From contig NC_088717.1 of the NCBI RefSeq assembly GCF_963576615.1, positions 56,313,526 to 56,377,525 of the forward strand: a DNA stretch of 64,000 bases, written 5' to 3'. The DNA comes from Watersipora subatra (Eukaryota; Bryozoa; Gymnolaemata; Cheilostomatida; Watersiporidae). The position numbers and the translations under genes were made by a program. This document shows positions 1-10,500 of the stretch, one piece after another (position 1 is the first letter of the stretch; every line of letters begins with the position of its first letter). The notes beneath the pieces are model-generated. The model searched no databases. It was not told where the DNA came from and saw only the letters and a list, made by a program, of their open reading frames with translations.

Positions 1-1042
1 TGGCAACTTCATCGATGACAGGAGCATTGAATCTCCTTTCATGCTTTCTAACAGGGCATTTGTCAGCATTAACGCCAATTCACAAGTCATCCGCGTTTTC
101 AGGCAGCCTCTCCTGAGTAGTTTTGAAATCACACACATATTTATTTTGCTCGTGTAGAACATCCTGCAGCTCACGGATTATGCTTAATCGCACTCCCTCA
201 ACAATACCACGCCGACGTGCTGCCTCTGCCTGCTGGTCACCCATAAAATAGATTTGGAGGAACTGGTTTTGCTCACCCGGTATCGGAAGCAAGGATCCAG
301 TCAAATGGTAGGCTTGACCCTGAACCTTGAAATTTGGGTTAATTTCAGGCTCATCAATGGTTTTAGCTCCAAATGATGTCATTTAAAAACAGCTGTTATA
401 CTTGCGTATATTCCCCAAAAATGTCCAGAATCAGGATTTTCGCCTTGGAATAGGTGAGTCAATACAGGTGGAATATCCTCAGAGAGTGGTCATAGGCGAA
501 CTTTCCCATTGTTGCAACAAATGCCTGGCTTCTCGTCTTTCCAAAGGAAGGCATTACATCTGGAACATTTTTTAGACATTCGTCCCATAAAAAAATTTCT
601 GATGGGCCCTACACTGTGTTGCAGGATTGTAGTCAAGTGCGAAGTTTTCTGCCCATGCACGACGCCTGGCAGGTTGTAGCGGCCAAGCAGCTGCTGTAGT
701 TAATGCATCTTGCTGTGGGAGTCGCTGCTGGGTTGGCTCAGCAGTATCCACACTTCTAGCAGCTGAAGCATCTATTCTGACCTGTTCTCGATGTATCTGT
801 GTTTGTTCAGCGGTTTCTGCTCTTCTAACAGCTACTATTCTGTTTTTTTGTAGGCGTAGCTGTGTTTGCTCTGCAGTTTCTGCACTTCTAGCAGCTGCAG
901 TAGCAGTTCTGTTTCATTGTAGGCGTAGCTGTGTTTGCTCTGCAGTTTCTGCTTGTCTAGTTGCTGCTTTGAGAATTCGGTCTCTTTCTCTACGGGAATC
1001 AATCTGTTCTTGCGTTTGGGCAGTAGGCTTTTTGGAAGGCAT
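1..1042 (-). pseudogene. Helitron replicase N-terminal part, copy A (cut by window edge)
   Basis: This is the 5' end of a Helitron Rep-helicase ORF. The ATG is at 1040-1042 (reading MPSRKPTAQTQEQ) and the coding sequence leaves the window at position 1. It holds a repetitive Arg/Ala/Glu/Gln-rich N-terminus (AETAEQTQLRLQ units), then a Cys-rich zinc-finger-like segment (CSRCNAFLWK...), then the conserved block that precedes the Rep domain. It matches 24,601-25,710 almost base for base. It is broken: a TGA follows each LRLQ unit, and a second TGA at 80-82 replaces an Arg codon (CGA) that is intact in copy B. Both look like CpG decay. It has two of the 69-bp N-terminal repeats against three in copy B. 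The family assignment rests on copy B, where the Rep and helicase motifs are visible. Confidence 0.85.
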
Positions 1043-2524
1043 TGTACTGCTTCAAGTGTTTCTAAAAGTGAATGAGATGGTGTGCTTTTTTGTAATATAT
1101 GCTGCTCGCTTTCTCCTCATCCTCGCCTATCGCAACATTCGGAGTGCCTGTGTAAGTTTTATAGTAGCTGTAGTTCTGTAGTACTCGTAGCTGGAAAAAA
1201 AAGTAAAAGTAACTCAGCTGCGGAAGGGAATGAACATGTTTACTATCACAAACAGTGGCAAATCCAACGTTTTTAGCCCTTTCACTGAAGTAGATTTATT
1301 TATGCGTTTTCTATGGTCGGCCGCCGTAGACACATTTTTGCGACTTTCTCAGCAATTGCTAGTAACTGAGTTTTATTATTTGTTGATAACATAATCAACG
1401 ATCTTTAGGGCTTTTATGGTAGTGACAGTGTTGTCCAAAGATATCTCTATAAAATTAGTTTCTCTCTAAAATTAGCCTAAAATTTAATTTTAAATCTTTA
1501 TTTGAGAATTTCAACTTGAAAACAAACATTTTTTGTGTAAGTTTTGAAAACGCCCCCGAGTTAGAAAACAAATAATTACTTATGTTGATGACATTATAGC
1601 CAATTCAGATTTAGACTTTTGTGATTACACAGATAACTAAAATAGCAATAGCAGCACTGGCTCTGATGGTGGTGAAAGTATTGGTTTTGTAAGAATAAGG
1701 AACATTGTAGAGGATCGTTTTAGCTTCGTAGCCTCACATCGCTCTAGTATGTCAGGCTATGCACAAAGTATAGATACAATGAAATTTTTGCATAGCAGTG
1801 TTTGTTAACATGTTGGCAAAATCTACGATATAACCAAAACAAACATTCTAGATGGAGTTTCAAATTGAAAAAATATCATGAAGCAATATTAGCAAAATGG
1901 CTGGCCATAGGCCGATAGCTAAATTTGCACATGGGCGCAAGTGAAAGGGTTATGTAGTGGAGGTGTGGCAATTCATAGAATATACAACATTAAATAAGGA
2001 GCACTAACCTTTTCGATGTAGAAATTTAGTAGGTGAGAACACCGTTTTTTCCAGTTACCGCAAGAAACAAATGTTCACATGACCTTCCTGGTACACATTG
2101 GCAGTAAGTATTTATTAGATGTAATTTACTACTCAATAATTTATTTAATGAGTAGTAATTTATTTAATTCCATACTAATATTTACTACTAATTTAATTTT
2201 ACTACACATACCTAATCAAACTTCAGCTCTTGCAGTACATACACAAAGCGTAATTTGTGACCAACAGAGAGACCTGGTGAGTTGAATACTAATTACAATA
2301 TATACATTTTGTAAAGAGTATTAGTGTATGGTGTTTCTATCAAGGCTATACATGTATAAGAATACCCAGTGAGAGATAACTCCTGAATAACACATGTAAA
2401 CCATTACTTACTTGATGTCCCCATAGAGTTTTGTGAGGATATTTGTGACTATACTGAAGAAGACGAGAGATTAGCACTGCTGTTCAGGTTCAATATGTCA
2501 CATTTTAAAATTCTTTTTAATTTT
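1043..2524. other. Non-coding upstream part of Helitron unit, copy A
   Basis: No gene is visible. The stretch is A+T-rich and is repeated with a few percent divergence at 25,711-27,191. The short ORFs on the plus strand over the replicase start are shadows in the other frame. Confidence 0.7.
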
Positions 2525-2945
2525 AGAAAAGAATTTAAACTGTGATTTTAATTTTTACTGATTGTAAACTTAAGAATATGTGGGAACTGTATAGAGACAC
2601 TTTAGAAACATATAAATAGAAGAAACCTGATTTGTATGTAGAGGAAAGTAGTATAAATAATTATTAAAATACTGAGGAGAGAGCTTGTTAAGGGACACTA
2701 CAACCAAAGTTATCATTCACTAAATTGCTACTTTGTTGATCACACGCGGCAATTCAGAGGAGAATTGCTCATTTTAATTTCAGAAAAGAATTTAAACTGT
2801 GATTTTAATGTTTACCGATTGTAAACTTAAGAATATGTAGGGACTGTATAAAGACACTTTAGAAACGTATAAATGTAAGAAACCTGATTTGTATGTAGAG
2901 GAAAGTGGTATAAATGATTATTAAAATACTGAGGAGAGAGCTTGT
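2525..2945. repeat. 257-bp tandem repeat, about 1.6 units
   Basis: A unit beginning AGAAAAGAATTTAAACTG recurs at 2,525 and 2,782, each followed by the same run ending in GGAGAGAGCTTGTTAA. The equivalent place in copy B (27,192-27,870) has about 2.6 units, so unit number has changed since the large duplication. Confidence 0.8.
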
Positions 2946-2948
2946 TAA

Positions 2949-3825
2949 AAGTTGACTTGCAACAAAATTCACATTACAGTTATTTGATATGAAAATATTC
3001 ACCATGTCTTACTCTGTTGTGTTGTAGGTGCAAAATATGTGGAAATGTGATTACAAGCTCTTGAAAGCTCAAAAACGATCAGTTAATCGCAGCTACATGA
3101 GACCGCCGTAGTTTAGATTCCCTTTCCAAAACGGCTCAAATGTGACGTAGCTGTGGGAGATGGTTTCTGTTTACACTTTCATGCAACCTTATTCGTCGAA
3201 ATATTTTCACAAAGATGCTTCACGCATTCATTAAAACCATGTCTATTGTTCTTACGCGCCTGTTTTATCGTCATTGTAATGCTGTCACTTTTAGCAGTGA
3301 TATCTTATAACTTACCGTAAAAATTCATTCAATTTTTTAGCCTTACCTCGAAGGAGTACATATCATTGTCTGATAATCAAGATGAGCCTGTTGGTCACTT
3401 GTGATAATCAAAAAGTGCTGCAGAAATTATTTGCGCAGTATTGGGTCACATGATCAGATTACGACTTGCCAAGTAGACCAAACCGAAACAAAACTGTAAA
3501 GTAGCAAGCATCTATATTTGATACGGGGTCTTCGGTAAAACCCGAAGTGTTTGTCATAAACTAGTGCTACGATAAGTTTTATATTGAGCTTTTTATTGGC
3601 CTTTCAATTCACGTGAAAACATCGCATGACAAAACAATAAATAAATTTTATAGCTACGTCAGAGAAATAAAGAAATTCCAATTTACGGCGGCTTTTCGTT
3701 TTTGAGCTTTTAAGAGCTTGTAATCACATTTCCACATAATTTGCACCTACAACACAACAGAGTAAGACATGGTGAATCTTTTGATACCAAATAACTGTAA
3801 TGTGATTTTGGTTGCAAGTCAACCT
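2949..3825. mobile_element. piggyBac-type MITE, TTAA target site (copy A)
   Basis: An 877-bp non-coding element flanked on both sides by TTAA (2,945-2,948 and 3,826-3,829). Its ends are inverted repeats of roughly 120-150 bp starting A[AG]GTTGACTTGCAAC; the arms can be followed through the segment with TGTTGTGTTGTAGGTGCAAA and its complement. TTAA duplication is the signature of piggyBac-superfamily insertion. No transposase is present. The sequence either side of the TTAA resembles the uninterrupted repeat just upstream (CTTGTTAAGGG-ACACTACA), which supports insertion into that repeat. The same element at the same place is in copy B. Confidence 0.8.
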
Positions 3826-4984
3826 TTAAGGTGACACTACAGCCAAAACTGTCATTTGCTAAATTGCTACTTGGCTGATCACATGCAGCAGTTCTGGAGG
3901 TTGGAGTTGTCTCCCAACCCTCAGTGGTATACATAGCATCAACCAGTTCCTATCAGTTTCCCTCATGAAGTTTAGCGCTGTCGTAATAAGGCTGCCGCTA
4001 TTAGGGATCTTCTCATAATCCATGATATCATTTCTTACTCATATATAACCATTCTCTCTCATATAAGTCTAATTCTAAAACAGTTTTGTAGATTCACTGC
4101 TCTCAGAGGTTTATCAGTATAGAATATGAGAGTTGTCCTACCTCATGAAGATGCTCTATTCAGTAGTATATTCTTATTGTCTGTTCAAACTATGGAGCTG
4201 CTATGAGGTCTCCATAATATCATTCTCTTAGTATAAGTAATAAAACAGGGGAGTGTATAGTGTCATTCTGTGTTATTTTGTTTGGTAGTAAGTATGTCGC
4301 GGGATTTTGTAAATTTAGAAAATGTTATCATCTCTTATTTATATCTAACCATTCTCTCTGAAAGGAGTCTACTTCTAAAACAATACAGAGTTGTAGATTC
4401 ATTGCTCTCACAAGCTGATCAATATCGAGTATGAGAGTTGTCCTACCTTTTAAAGCTGACTGAAGATGCTCTATTCAGTAGTATCTTCTCATTGTCTGTT
4501 CAGAGTATGAAACCACTATGATGTCATCATAATAACATTCTCTTAGTAAAAGTAATAGAACAGGGGAGATAAGTCTGGTCTGACAGATTCCTCATCCCTA
4601 GTCATCATTTTAAGGCTCTGCGATTGTTAAATAAAAGTGAATACGCAAAGGGATCTTTTCTGGAAAGTTCCTTGAGCCGATTACTGAACACTAGTATATT
4701 GTACTTGTTCTCATCCAGTATATTCTCTAGCTTGTATCATGCATCTGTTCCAACTTTCTTTTGTATCATAGTTTTTGATAACATTCTGCTATAAAGTAAA
4801 TATTCACATCTTGCTAGTCGCTCTCTGACTGCTTATAGATATCATAGTTAGTTTGTTGTTAATTGTAAAGTGACATCATAGTGACTTTCTGAAGTGGTTC
4901 TGCAAGCGGTATACTGCAGTACACGTACATGTATTTGGTTGCTCAGGGTACATTAGGCTTTTGCAAACAAAAGAATTGCGTTTC
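3826..4984. repeat. Helitron-unit non-coding DNA with diverged ~235-bp repeats
   Basis: Two diverged versions of one segment lie at about 4,026-4,256 and 4,327-4,572 (shared marks: ACCATTCTCTCT, TTCTAAAACA, GAGAGTTGTCCTACC, CATTCTCTTAGTA, ACAGGGGAG). A third version is at about 18,947-19,172. Copy B has all three near 28,952, 29,252 and 34,268. No coding potential is seen. Confidence 0.65.
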
Positions 4985-5155
4985 TGTAGAGTTGTGTTCT
5001 GCGTATATAGTATTAGACTCTCTGCTTTGGTGTGCAACTCTAGACTGCTTTATTACCATAAGATAAGATAGCATAGGATGGATAATGAGCTAACAATAAG
5101 GCCACCTAAGATGACATAGTGTTTATATAAACAAACACTTTACCACAACACTACA
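4985..5155. mobile_element. 171-bp MITE, present only in copy A
   Basis: The ends are inverted (TGTAGAGTTGTG at the left, complement TGTAGTGTTGTG at the right) and the insert is flanked by GTTTC on both sides (4,980-4,984 and 5,156-5,160). Copy B has the uninterrupted site with a single GTTTC at 29,906-29,910, which dates this insertion after the large duplication. The family is not recognised. Confidence 0.8.
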
Positions 5156-5939
5156 GTTTCATAATCTTTTCAGTTTCAAGGAAGTCTGAGAACCTACTAG
5201 AAGAGAATTCAAATGTTGATAACAATAATTTCTTTTAAATTTTAAAATAAGTCAAGTGATAAGTTTGAAAATACTGATTATGCAAGTTTTTAAACGTTTT
5301 AAAAATATAATAATGTTTAGTGCATTGTTCTGTTCAATTTATGAATTTCATAATGCTCATTTCCTTTAGTAATAAACAACATGTATTGACAGATTTCATC
5401 TGTGATTAGAAGCAAGGCTCACTGGAAGATATAAGGATATCGGTATTCTATGAGCATATGCGCGCAGAGAATTTTTACTGAATATTCATTTGGAAACTTT
5501 TGGTGTGTATTTGTAGATCAATTGGTATCATTAGCACAAGAGAGTTGTATGTGGAAGGTTGTAGTTAGAGATCTGTATTAACTACCAGTATAGACAGCAC
5601 AGTTTGTGTGTTACACTCTATAATATTAGGTGAATTATACCATATGCTAAAGTATAACATCTGTAGTATCTTGTTCTACTCTCTAAATGTAACAATAAAA
5701 TTATATTATAAATGACAAATCATATATTATAAGTCTGGCATTATAAAGGTATTGTGTTTCCAGTTTTGCCTAAGGTGAGATGTCTGTGTGGGTAAAGGAA
5801 GTATGCAGCATTTTGCACAAGCTGCGTGTTGTACCTTACCAAAACAAAACTATTAATGAGATCTAGCAGCAATCTCCACCAGATATAACCTTAGGATGCT
5901 ACCAGATATCGCCTGCTACTCATCACTTCCTGTTGTTTA
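5156..5939. repeat. Helitron-unit non-coding DNA with a ~150-bp dispersed repeat
   Basis: The segment at about 5,565-5,712 (CAGCACAGTTTGTGTGTTAC ... ending in an AATAAA-like A+T run) recurs at about 17,862-18,012, 30,276-30,414, 32,322-32,462 and 33,190-33,340. No ORF of note is present. Confidence 0.6.
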
Positions 5940-5948
5940 GTAAAATAA

Positions 5949-6580
5949 GGTCAGGTATAATTGCAGTGGCTCAAAACCTGGTCAGTTTCTGGGTCGTTTT
6001 GTAGAGGTGGAGCTTAATCAGGAAATGCAAATGTTTTGTCGGCACTAAGCGACGAGGTTTTAAGCAAGTGCCAATGTTTAGTCGGTTAGAAATTGAGTCT
6101 GTAATCTTTTTAATTTTTGTAACAAAATAAAGCATAAACATCGTTTTAGGCAAATCTTTAATCAAACATATGAGATCTTTCATCAAACTAGCATAACGTA
6201 TTCACATAGTTGTTTATCGTAGTTTTGTCATGTTAAGACGAAATAACAACATGCTCACGAAAAGGAAAAAAATCTTCTCAAAAATACATCATTAATTATT
6301 CGTTTATACAGTGTGTATGAAAAATATCTTACATACGTTGTAATATGATTGCACTTACATGTATGTAACGCGGTATTATATAAGTTATTGAATATTTGTG
6401 ATTATGTTCTAACCAAATAAAATGCACATTGAAACAATTGTCTACTTTGCTACCATTCTGAGAGCTAAAGAAGATTCTATTTCATTTTAGTGTAACTATT
6501 TATGTTAGCGTATCGTAAGACAAAGATTGTGAAAAGGCAACAGAATCCATTAGTCTATCTTATCTTTACTGCCAACACCG
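5949..6580 (+). repeat. Left terminal inverted repeat of the 10.6-kb element
   Basis: Complementary to 15,904-16,510. Shared blocks include CTCAAAACCTGGTCAGTTTC, GCTCACGAAA[AC]GGAAAAAA, AATAAAATGCACATT and CATTCTGAGAGC. The inner boundary is approximate because similarity fades. Confidence 0.85.
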
Positions 6581-7341
6581 ACTTCTCCAACAACTAACTT
6601 TATTTAGATTTTGAACATGACTGCACTCTGTAGGTATTCATTTGTCAATTTGCTTATATATTTATTATTCATGTACAGCATTGTGTGACCAAAAAAATTT
6701 TCTTGATTTGTTGGGCAAAAAATATTTTGTTACTGTTGGCATGATGATGTATTTTCTTGCTCCAATATAAATAACGCATGTGGCAATTGTTGTGCATCAT
6801 TGTTAGCAGCTTTCCCGTTACCTCCACAAGCACAATGTAGCCAATTCTGGAAAATCAGAGGGCAGCACACACAAAACCTTCAGCATGATGTATGTCTATT
6901 GGCATTGCTGACGTTGTACAACATACATTGTTTGAAAAGTCGATGCGCAATGACAAAATGTTCGGTGATGGACCACTGGAACAATGATGGGAAGTAGGTT
7001 GTTTCAGTTATCGAACGAATCTATCATGATAAATTGTAAAGTTTAATAATTTCACTTTATTTGATATAAAAAAATGTTGCACATAACTTAATTACTACCA
7101 CATCAGCACCAAAGCCATAAAAGGCCTTTAACAAGCACAAATGAGAACAGAATAACACAGTAGAAAAGGGCTACATATACTACATGTAGATATGTGAAAA
7201 TAAGTGAATATAAGTCTGGGTTATTTAAAAAAAATTAGTGTTGAAAATCCTGAAGGTTTTATGTACGCAGGTATGTTTTAATTTGATCAATATATTCACT
7301 CAAAATCGAGCACAGTACAAGCTGAAACAGTTCGAGTTTTT
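6581..7341. other. Non-coding interior of the 10.6-kb element
   Basis: A+T-rich sequence between the left TIR and the foldback. No recognisable gene or repeat; the ORFs here are short and unsupported. Confidence 0.5.
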
Positions 7342-7510
7342 GCATATAAAGGTATTCCTATCTAGAACACATTTGTTCTCTATGGCTGCAGATGAATTGG
7401 CAATGAGGTGGAGGGCACGCCAGATGCCTTCTGGCGTGCCCTCCCTTCATTGCCAATTCACCCACAGCTATAGGGAACAAACTTGTTCTATGCCTATCTA
7501 GATATTGCAT
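7342..7510. repeat. Foldback/hairpin element, arms of about 80 bp
   Basis: A near-palindrome centred at about 7,427. CGCCAG pairs with CTGGCG, TTGGCAATGA with TCATTGCCAA, and the outer CTATCTAGAACA with its imperfect complement. The paired segments make it a foldback MITE or a double-stranded RNA former. It lies just 3' of the last exon of the small gene (7,545-7,586, minus strand), so it would be in or beyond its 3' UTR. Confidence 0.75.
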
Positions 7511-7544
7511 GTATTAGAAAGCCTCAGGAAGCATTTTTGCTTTG

Positions 7545-7586
7545 TCACTTCTTACTCCCTGCAAACTCCTCTTGGAGATCATTGAT
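7545..7586 (-). CDS. Small gene, terminal exon
   Basis: Acceptor TTTATTTTAG precedes ATCAATGATC; the reading is INDLQEEFAGSKK then TGA, phase 0, matching the phase-0 end of the exon at 12,212-12,363. Confidence 0.55.
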   Translation of the reverse strand: MNDLQEEFAGSKK

Positions 7587-10500
7587 CTAAAATAAAAACA
7601 ATCATAGCATGTGTATTTACATCTCCTTGAACTTGTAAAGTACTGTGAATGCAGTATTCAAGTGGCATTATTTGCGACGATTTTTGACTTTGACAGGAAT
7701 ATTATTTGTTAATTTAATGAAGTAGATTGGAAAGTTACATTGGACATTGTGATTAGCTGGAAGTTAATTTGGCCATCTCAAAGAACCGGGCAAATCTGCT
7801 TTTGCTAGTTCCTGACTTTATTACTGTTTTTCCAGTAGTTTTATTTCACAACTATTTCCTAGCTTCATATACTTTCTCCGATCCTACATTGCTCAACCGA
7901 CTTAGCCCATAGAGTTGACTTGTAGAAGACAACAGCGACATTAGTCCAAGTACTCAGTCTATGAATCGGATGGTGTTGTGGCACCTTGTTATCAATTTCT
8001 CAAAGAGTTGATAACAACTCCAGAGATGCTCCCAAATCCTGATTAGAGATTTGCAAATCACATCAAATCATCAATCATGAGATTGGCATCACAGCACCAT
8101 AAAAATGGATTACCCAGCTTGTAAATTAAATCAAATTAAAACCATTAATTACATAGTGGATGATGGTTTTAATTTCATTTTATTTGAAAGCTGAGCAGTC
8201 ACCCTTCTAAGTGATTTGATTTGGAACAAAACGCATGCCAGCGATTTGATATGCTTTACAAATCTGGAATCAAAGATTTGGGAGCATCGCAGCACAACTC
8301 TCTCCAATTCAGACACTGAGCACTTACACTAAAGTGACACGAAAGCATCATGCAACAGGGTTCCAATTTTAAAACTGAGTTACTGAATATTACCACCCAC
8401 CGGACTGTTAGGTATGAAAGTACAGTGGTGTGCATAAACTTGGAATCACCAGTTAAATCTTCAAATATGTATGTTTATATGCTGTTGTCTAAGAAATTCT
8501 TTGGAGTTAAGTGCCTCAACCCCATCAATATATATATCATTTGAAAGGGAAAATTCTGAAGAACAAGACGATGCCAAATATTCAAAAATATTCTCAGATT
8601 TTTATCGCTGGGGGTGGATCTACCGAAAGGCAGACTTATTGCAGGCTATGAATGTTGTTAGTGAAAATTGATAAAATAGGATACAAACAAACTCTTTTAT
8701 ACAAATTGGTGGCCCTGAAAAGGGCCGTTGGGTTATTGTTGGTCTTCAGAAGGACTGGTAAGGTGTCTTGAGCTGAGCATTAGAATTTTATTGGCCAGCC
8801 CTTGTTCTTGATCACCATCTGACACCGTCGAGGCATGCTGTTTACCAACTTTCTGAGCTCTTTAGGAGTGATGATGTGATGCCAAGCATGAATATAAATC
8901 ACTCAGAAATGATTGTGTTAAATCAATCAATGCATTGTTTTAAAGCACATCTTCTGCTGATCAGATTGATATATAATATCTGGCATGGCATCATAATTGG
9001 CGGGGAAAATAGAAAGCAAATGGAAGATCCATTCGATATAGAGTGAACAAAACAATGTGATTCCAAGTTTATGCACACCACTGTAACATCAGGTGTCTGA
9101 GTTACATCTATAATGCTGTCGTTTGTGGCGTTTCGTAGATGCTCCCCACATCTATGGAAGCTTGCATAGCCTCTGCTCTTACTCCTACCTGTCCTGAGCA
9201 AGCACTGCGTTTCCTCCTTATCTTGAGTTATAAATCAGAATGCTCGAGGCATTGAACGTTTGGCTGGGTGTGAACAGGCAACTTAACAAATATCGCAGTT
9301 GGCAGCAAATAATTTGTTTCTAAAACCTAATCCTGCCTACACAAGGGGTTCTTCTGCATTATCCTACTATAACTTCACGTTTTTCTAGCTACTAATCTAG
9401 GGCTATAAATGGCTTGAAGATCCGCCTGCCAATGAAATTCCACATTTAACCATAATTAATATTGCACGATTTGCCTAAAATTTTATTGCTGGTTATGTGA
9501 GTGAGTACCGTCGTGTTACTATCAGATGTATTGTCTTGAGGATGCGGTCTCTTTGTTGGATTCTGTGACTAAAAATGTAAACAATGTGTAAATTATGTAT
9601 ATCGACACCATGTGACATCATACCCTACAGGATGAAAATATTCGTTGGTCATAAAAATTCGCGATTTCGCGAACAGTCAATCTCGCGAATTATTAAATTC
9701 AGTGAATAATTAGTTCTATTTTTAATCACAAGAGAGAATAACTACTGCATCAAACTGAAAACTAGTCGCTAGCCTAGTTTTTAATGTAAATACTAAACGT
9801 AATTGAGTTTCAAAACATTTTTAAAATCATTGTCTGAGCTTTGAGCTAACACCGTTGGCAATGCATCACATTGATTTATAAAATTATTCGAGGTTGTCAC
9901 AAGATATGCATAATGGCGTCATCACGAAAATAGCCGCGAGGCAGACGTACTAAACGTAGCCGAGTTCCAAAACTTCATTAAAATCATCGCCAGGCTTCGA
10001 GCTTTATTGCTATTGCGTCAAACTTTATACAAAATTATTCAAAGTTTTTACAAGTTATTCGGCATGGCTTCAGCATAGCAAAAAGGCTCTCCTAGTCTTT
10101 TTACATTAGAATCAACTCCATCAATCTCTAATACAGAAGTCAAGGACGATCATGATTCTGATCTGGACATTATGGTATGTATTTGATTTGCAGTGCAGAT
10201 ACGTTTTTTCATAATCAACTGCATTAGTTAATTCTTTTGTTTAAAAACTGATCGCTTTCATCAAATACTTCAGCTATTGTACTTCCTCAACACTCGTTAT
10301 TACTTTTTCTTTTTGTGGTAACTGCAGATTGAGAATAAAACAACCTACTCCGATTACGAAAACTAGAGACAAGTAGTAATATTCATCAAGGCAGGAATAT
10401 TGGCAGAGGCAACCAGTCAACCTAGACCCCTTCATCGACAACAACTTCTTGATATCGCTGTAGCAAACATGATCAAATTATATATTTTATTTCATGTATA

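Larger units (their letters stand above)
8423..9083 (-). mobile_element. Tc1-like transposon remnant with a histone-type 3' end
   Basis: TIRs CAGTGGTGTGCATAAACTTG and the complement end the 661-bp element, with TA on each side (8,421-8,422 and 9,084-9,085), as for Tc1/mariner. Only the C-terminal ~35 codons of the transposase remain, on the minus strand. Between its stop codon and the left TIR lies a perfect histone-mRNA stem-loop plus a purine-rich downstream element. The rest of the transposase has been deleted. Confidence 0.85.

Noticed and set aside
969..1276. Plus-strand ORFs over the Helitron start (also 25,637-26,061)
   Set aside because: They lie antisense to the recognised Helitron N-terminus and show no motif; duplication with the unit explains their recurrence.
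8711..8726. The stem-loop as a Rho-independent terminator or random hairpin
   Set aside because: Loop, stem and both flanks match the histone consensus exactly and the genome is eukaryotic.
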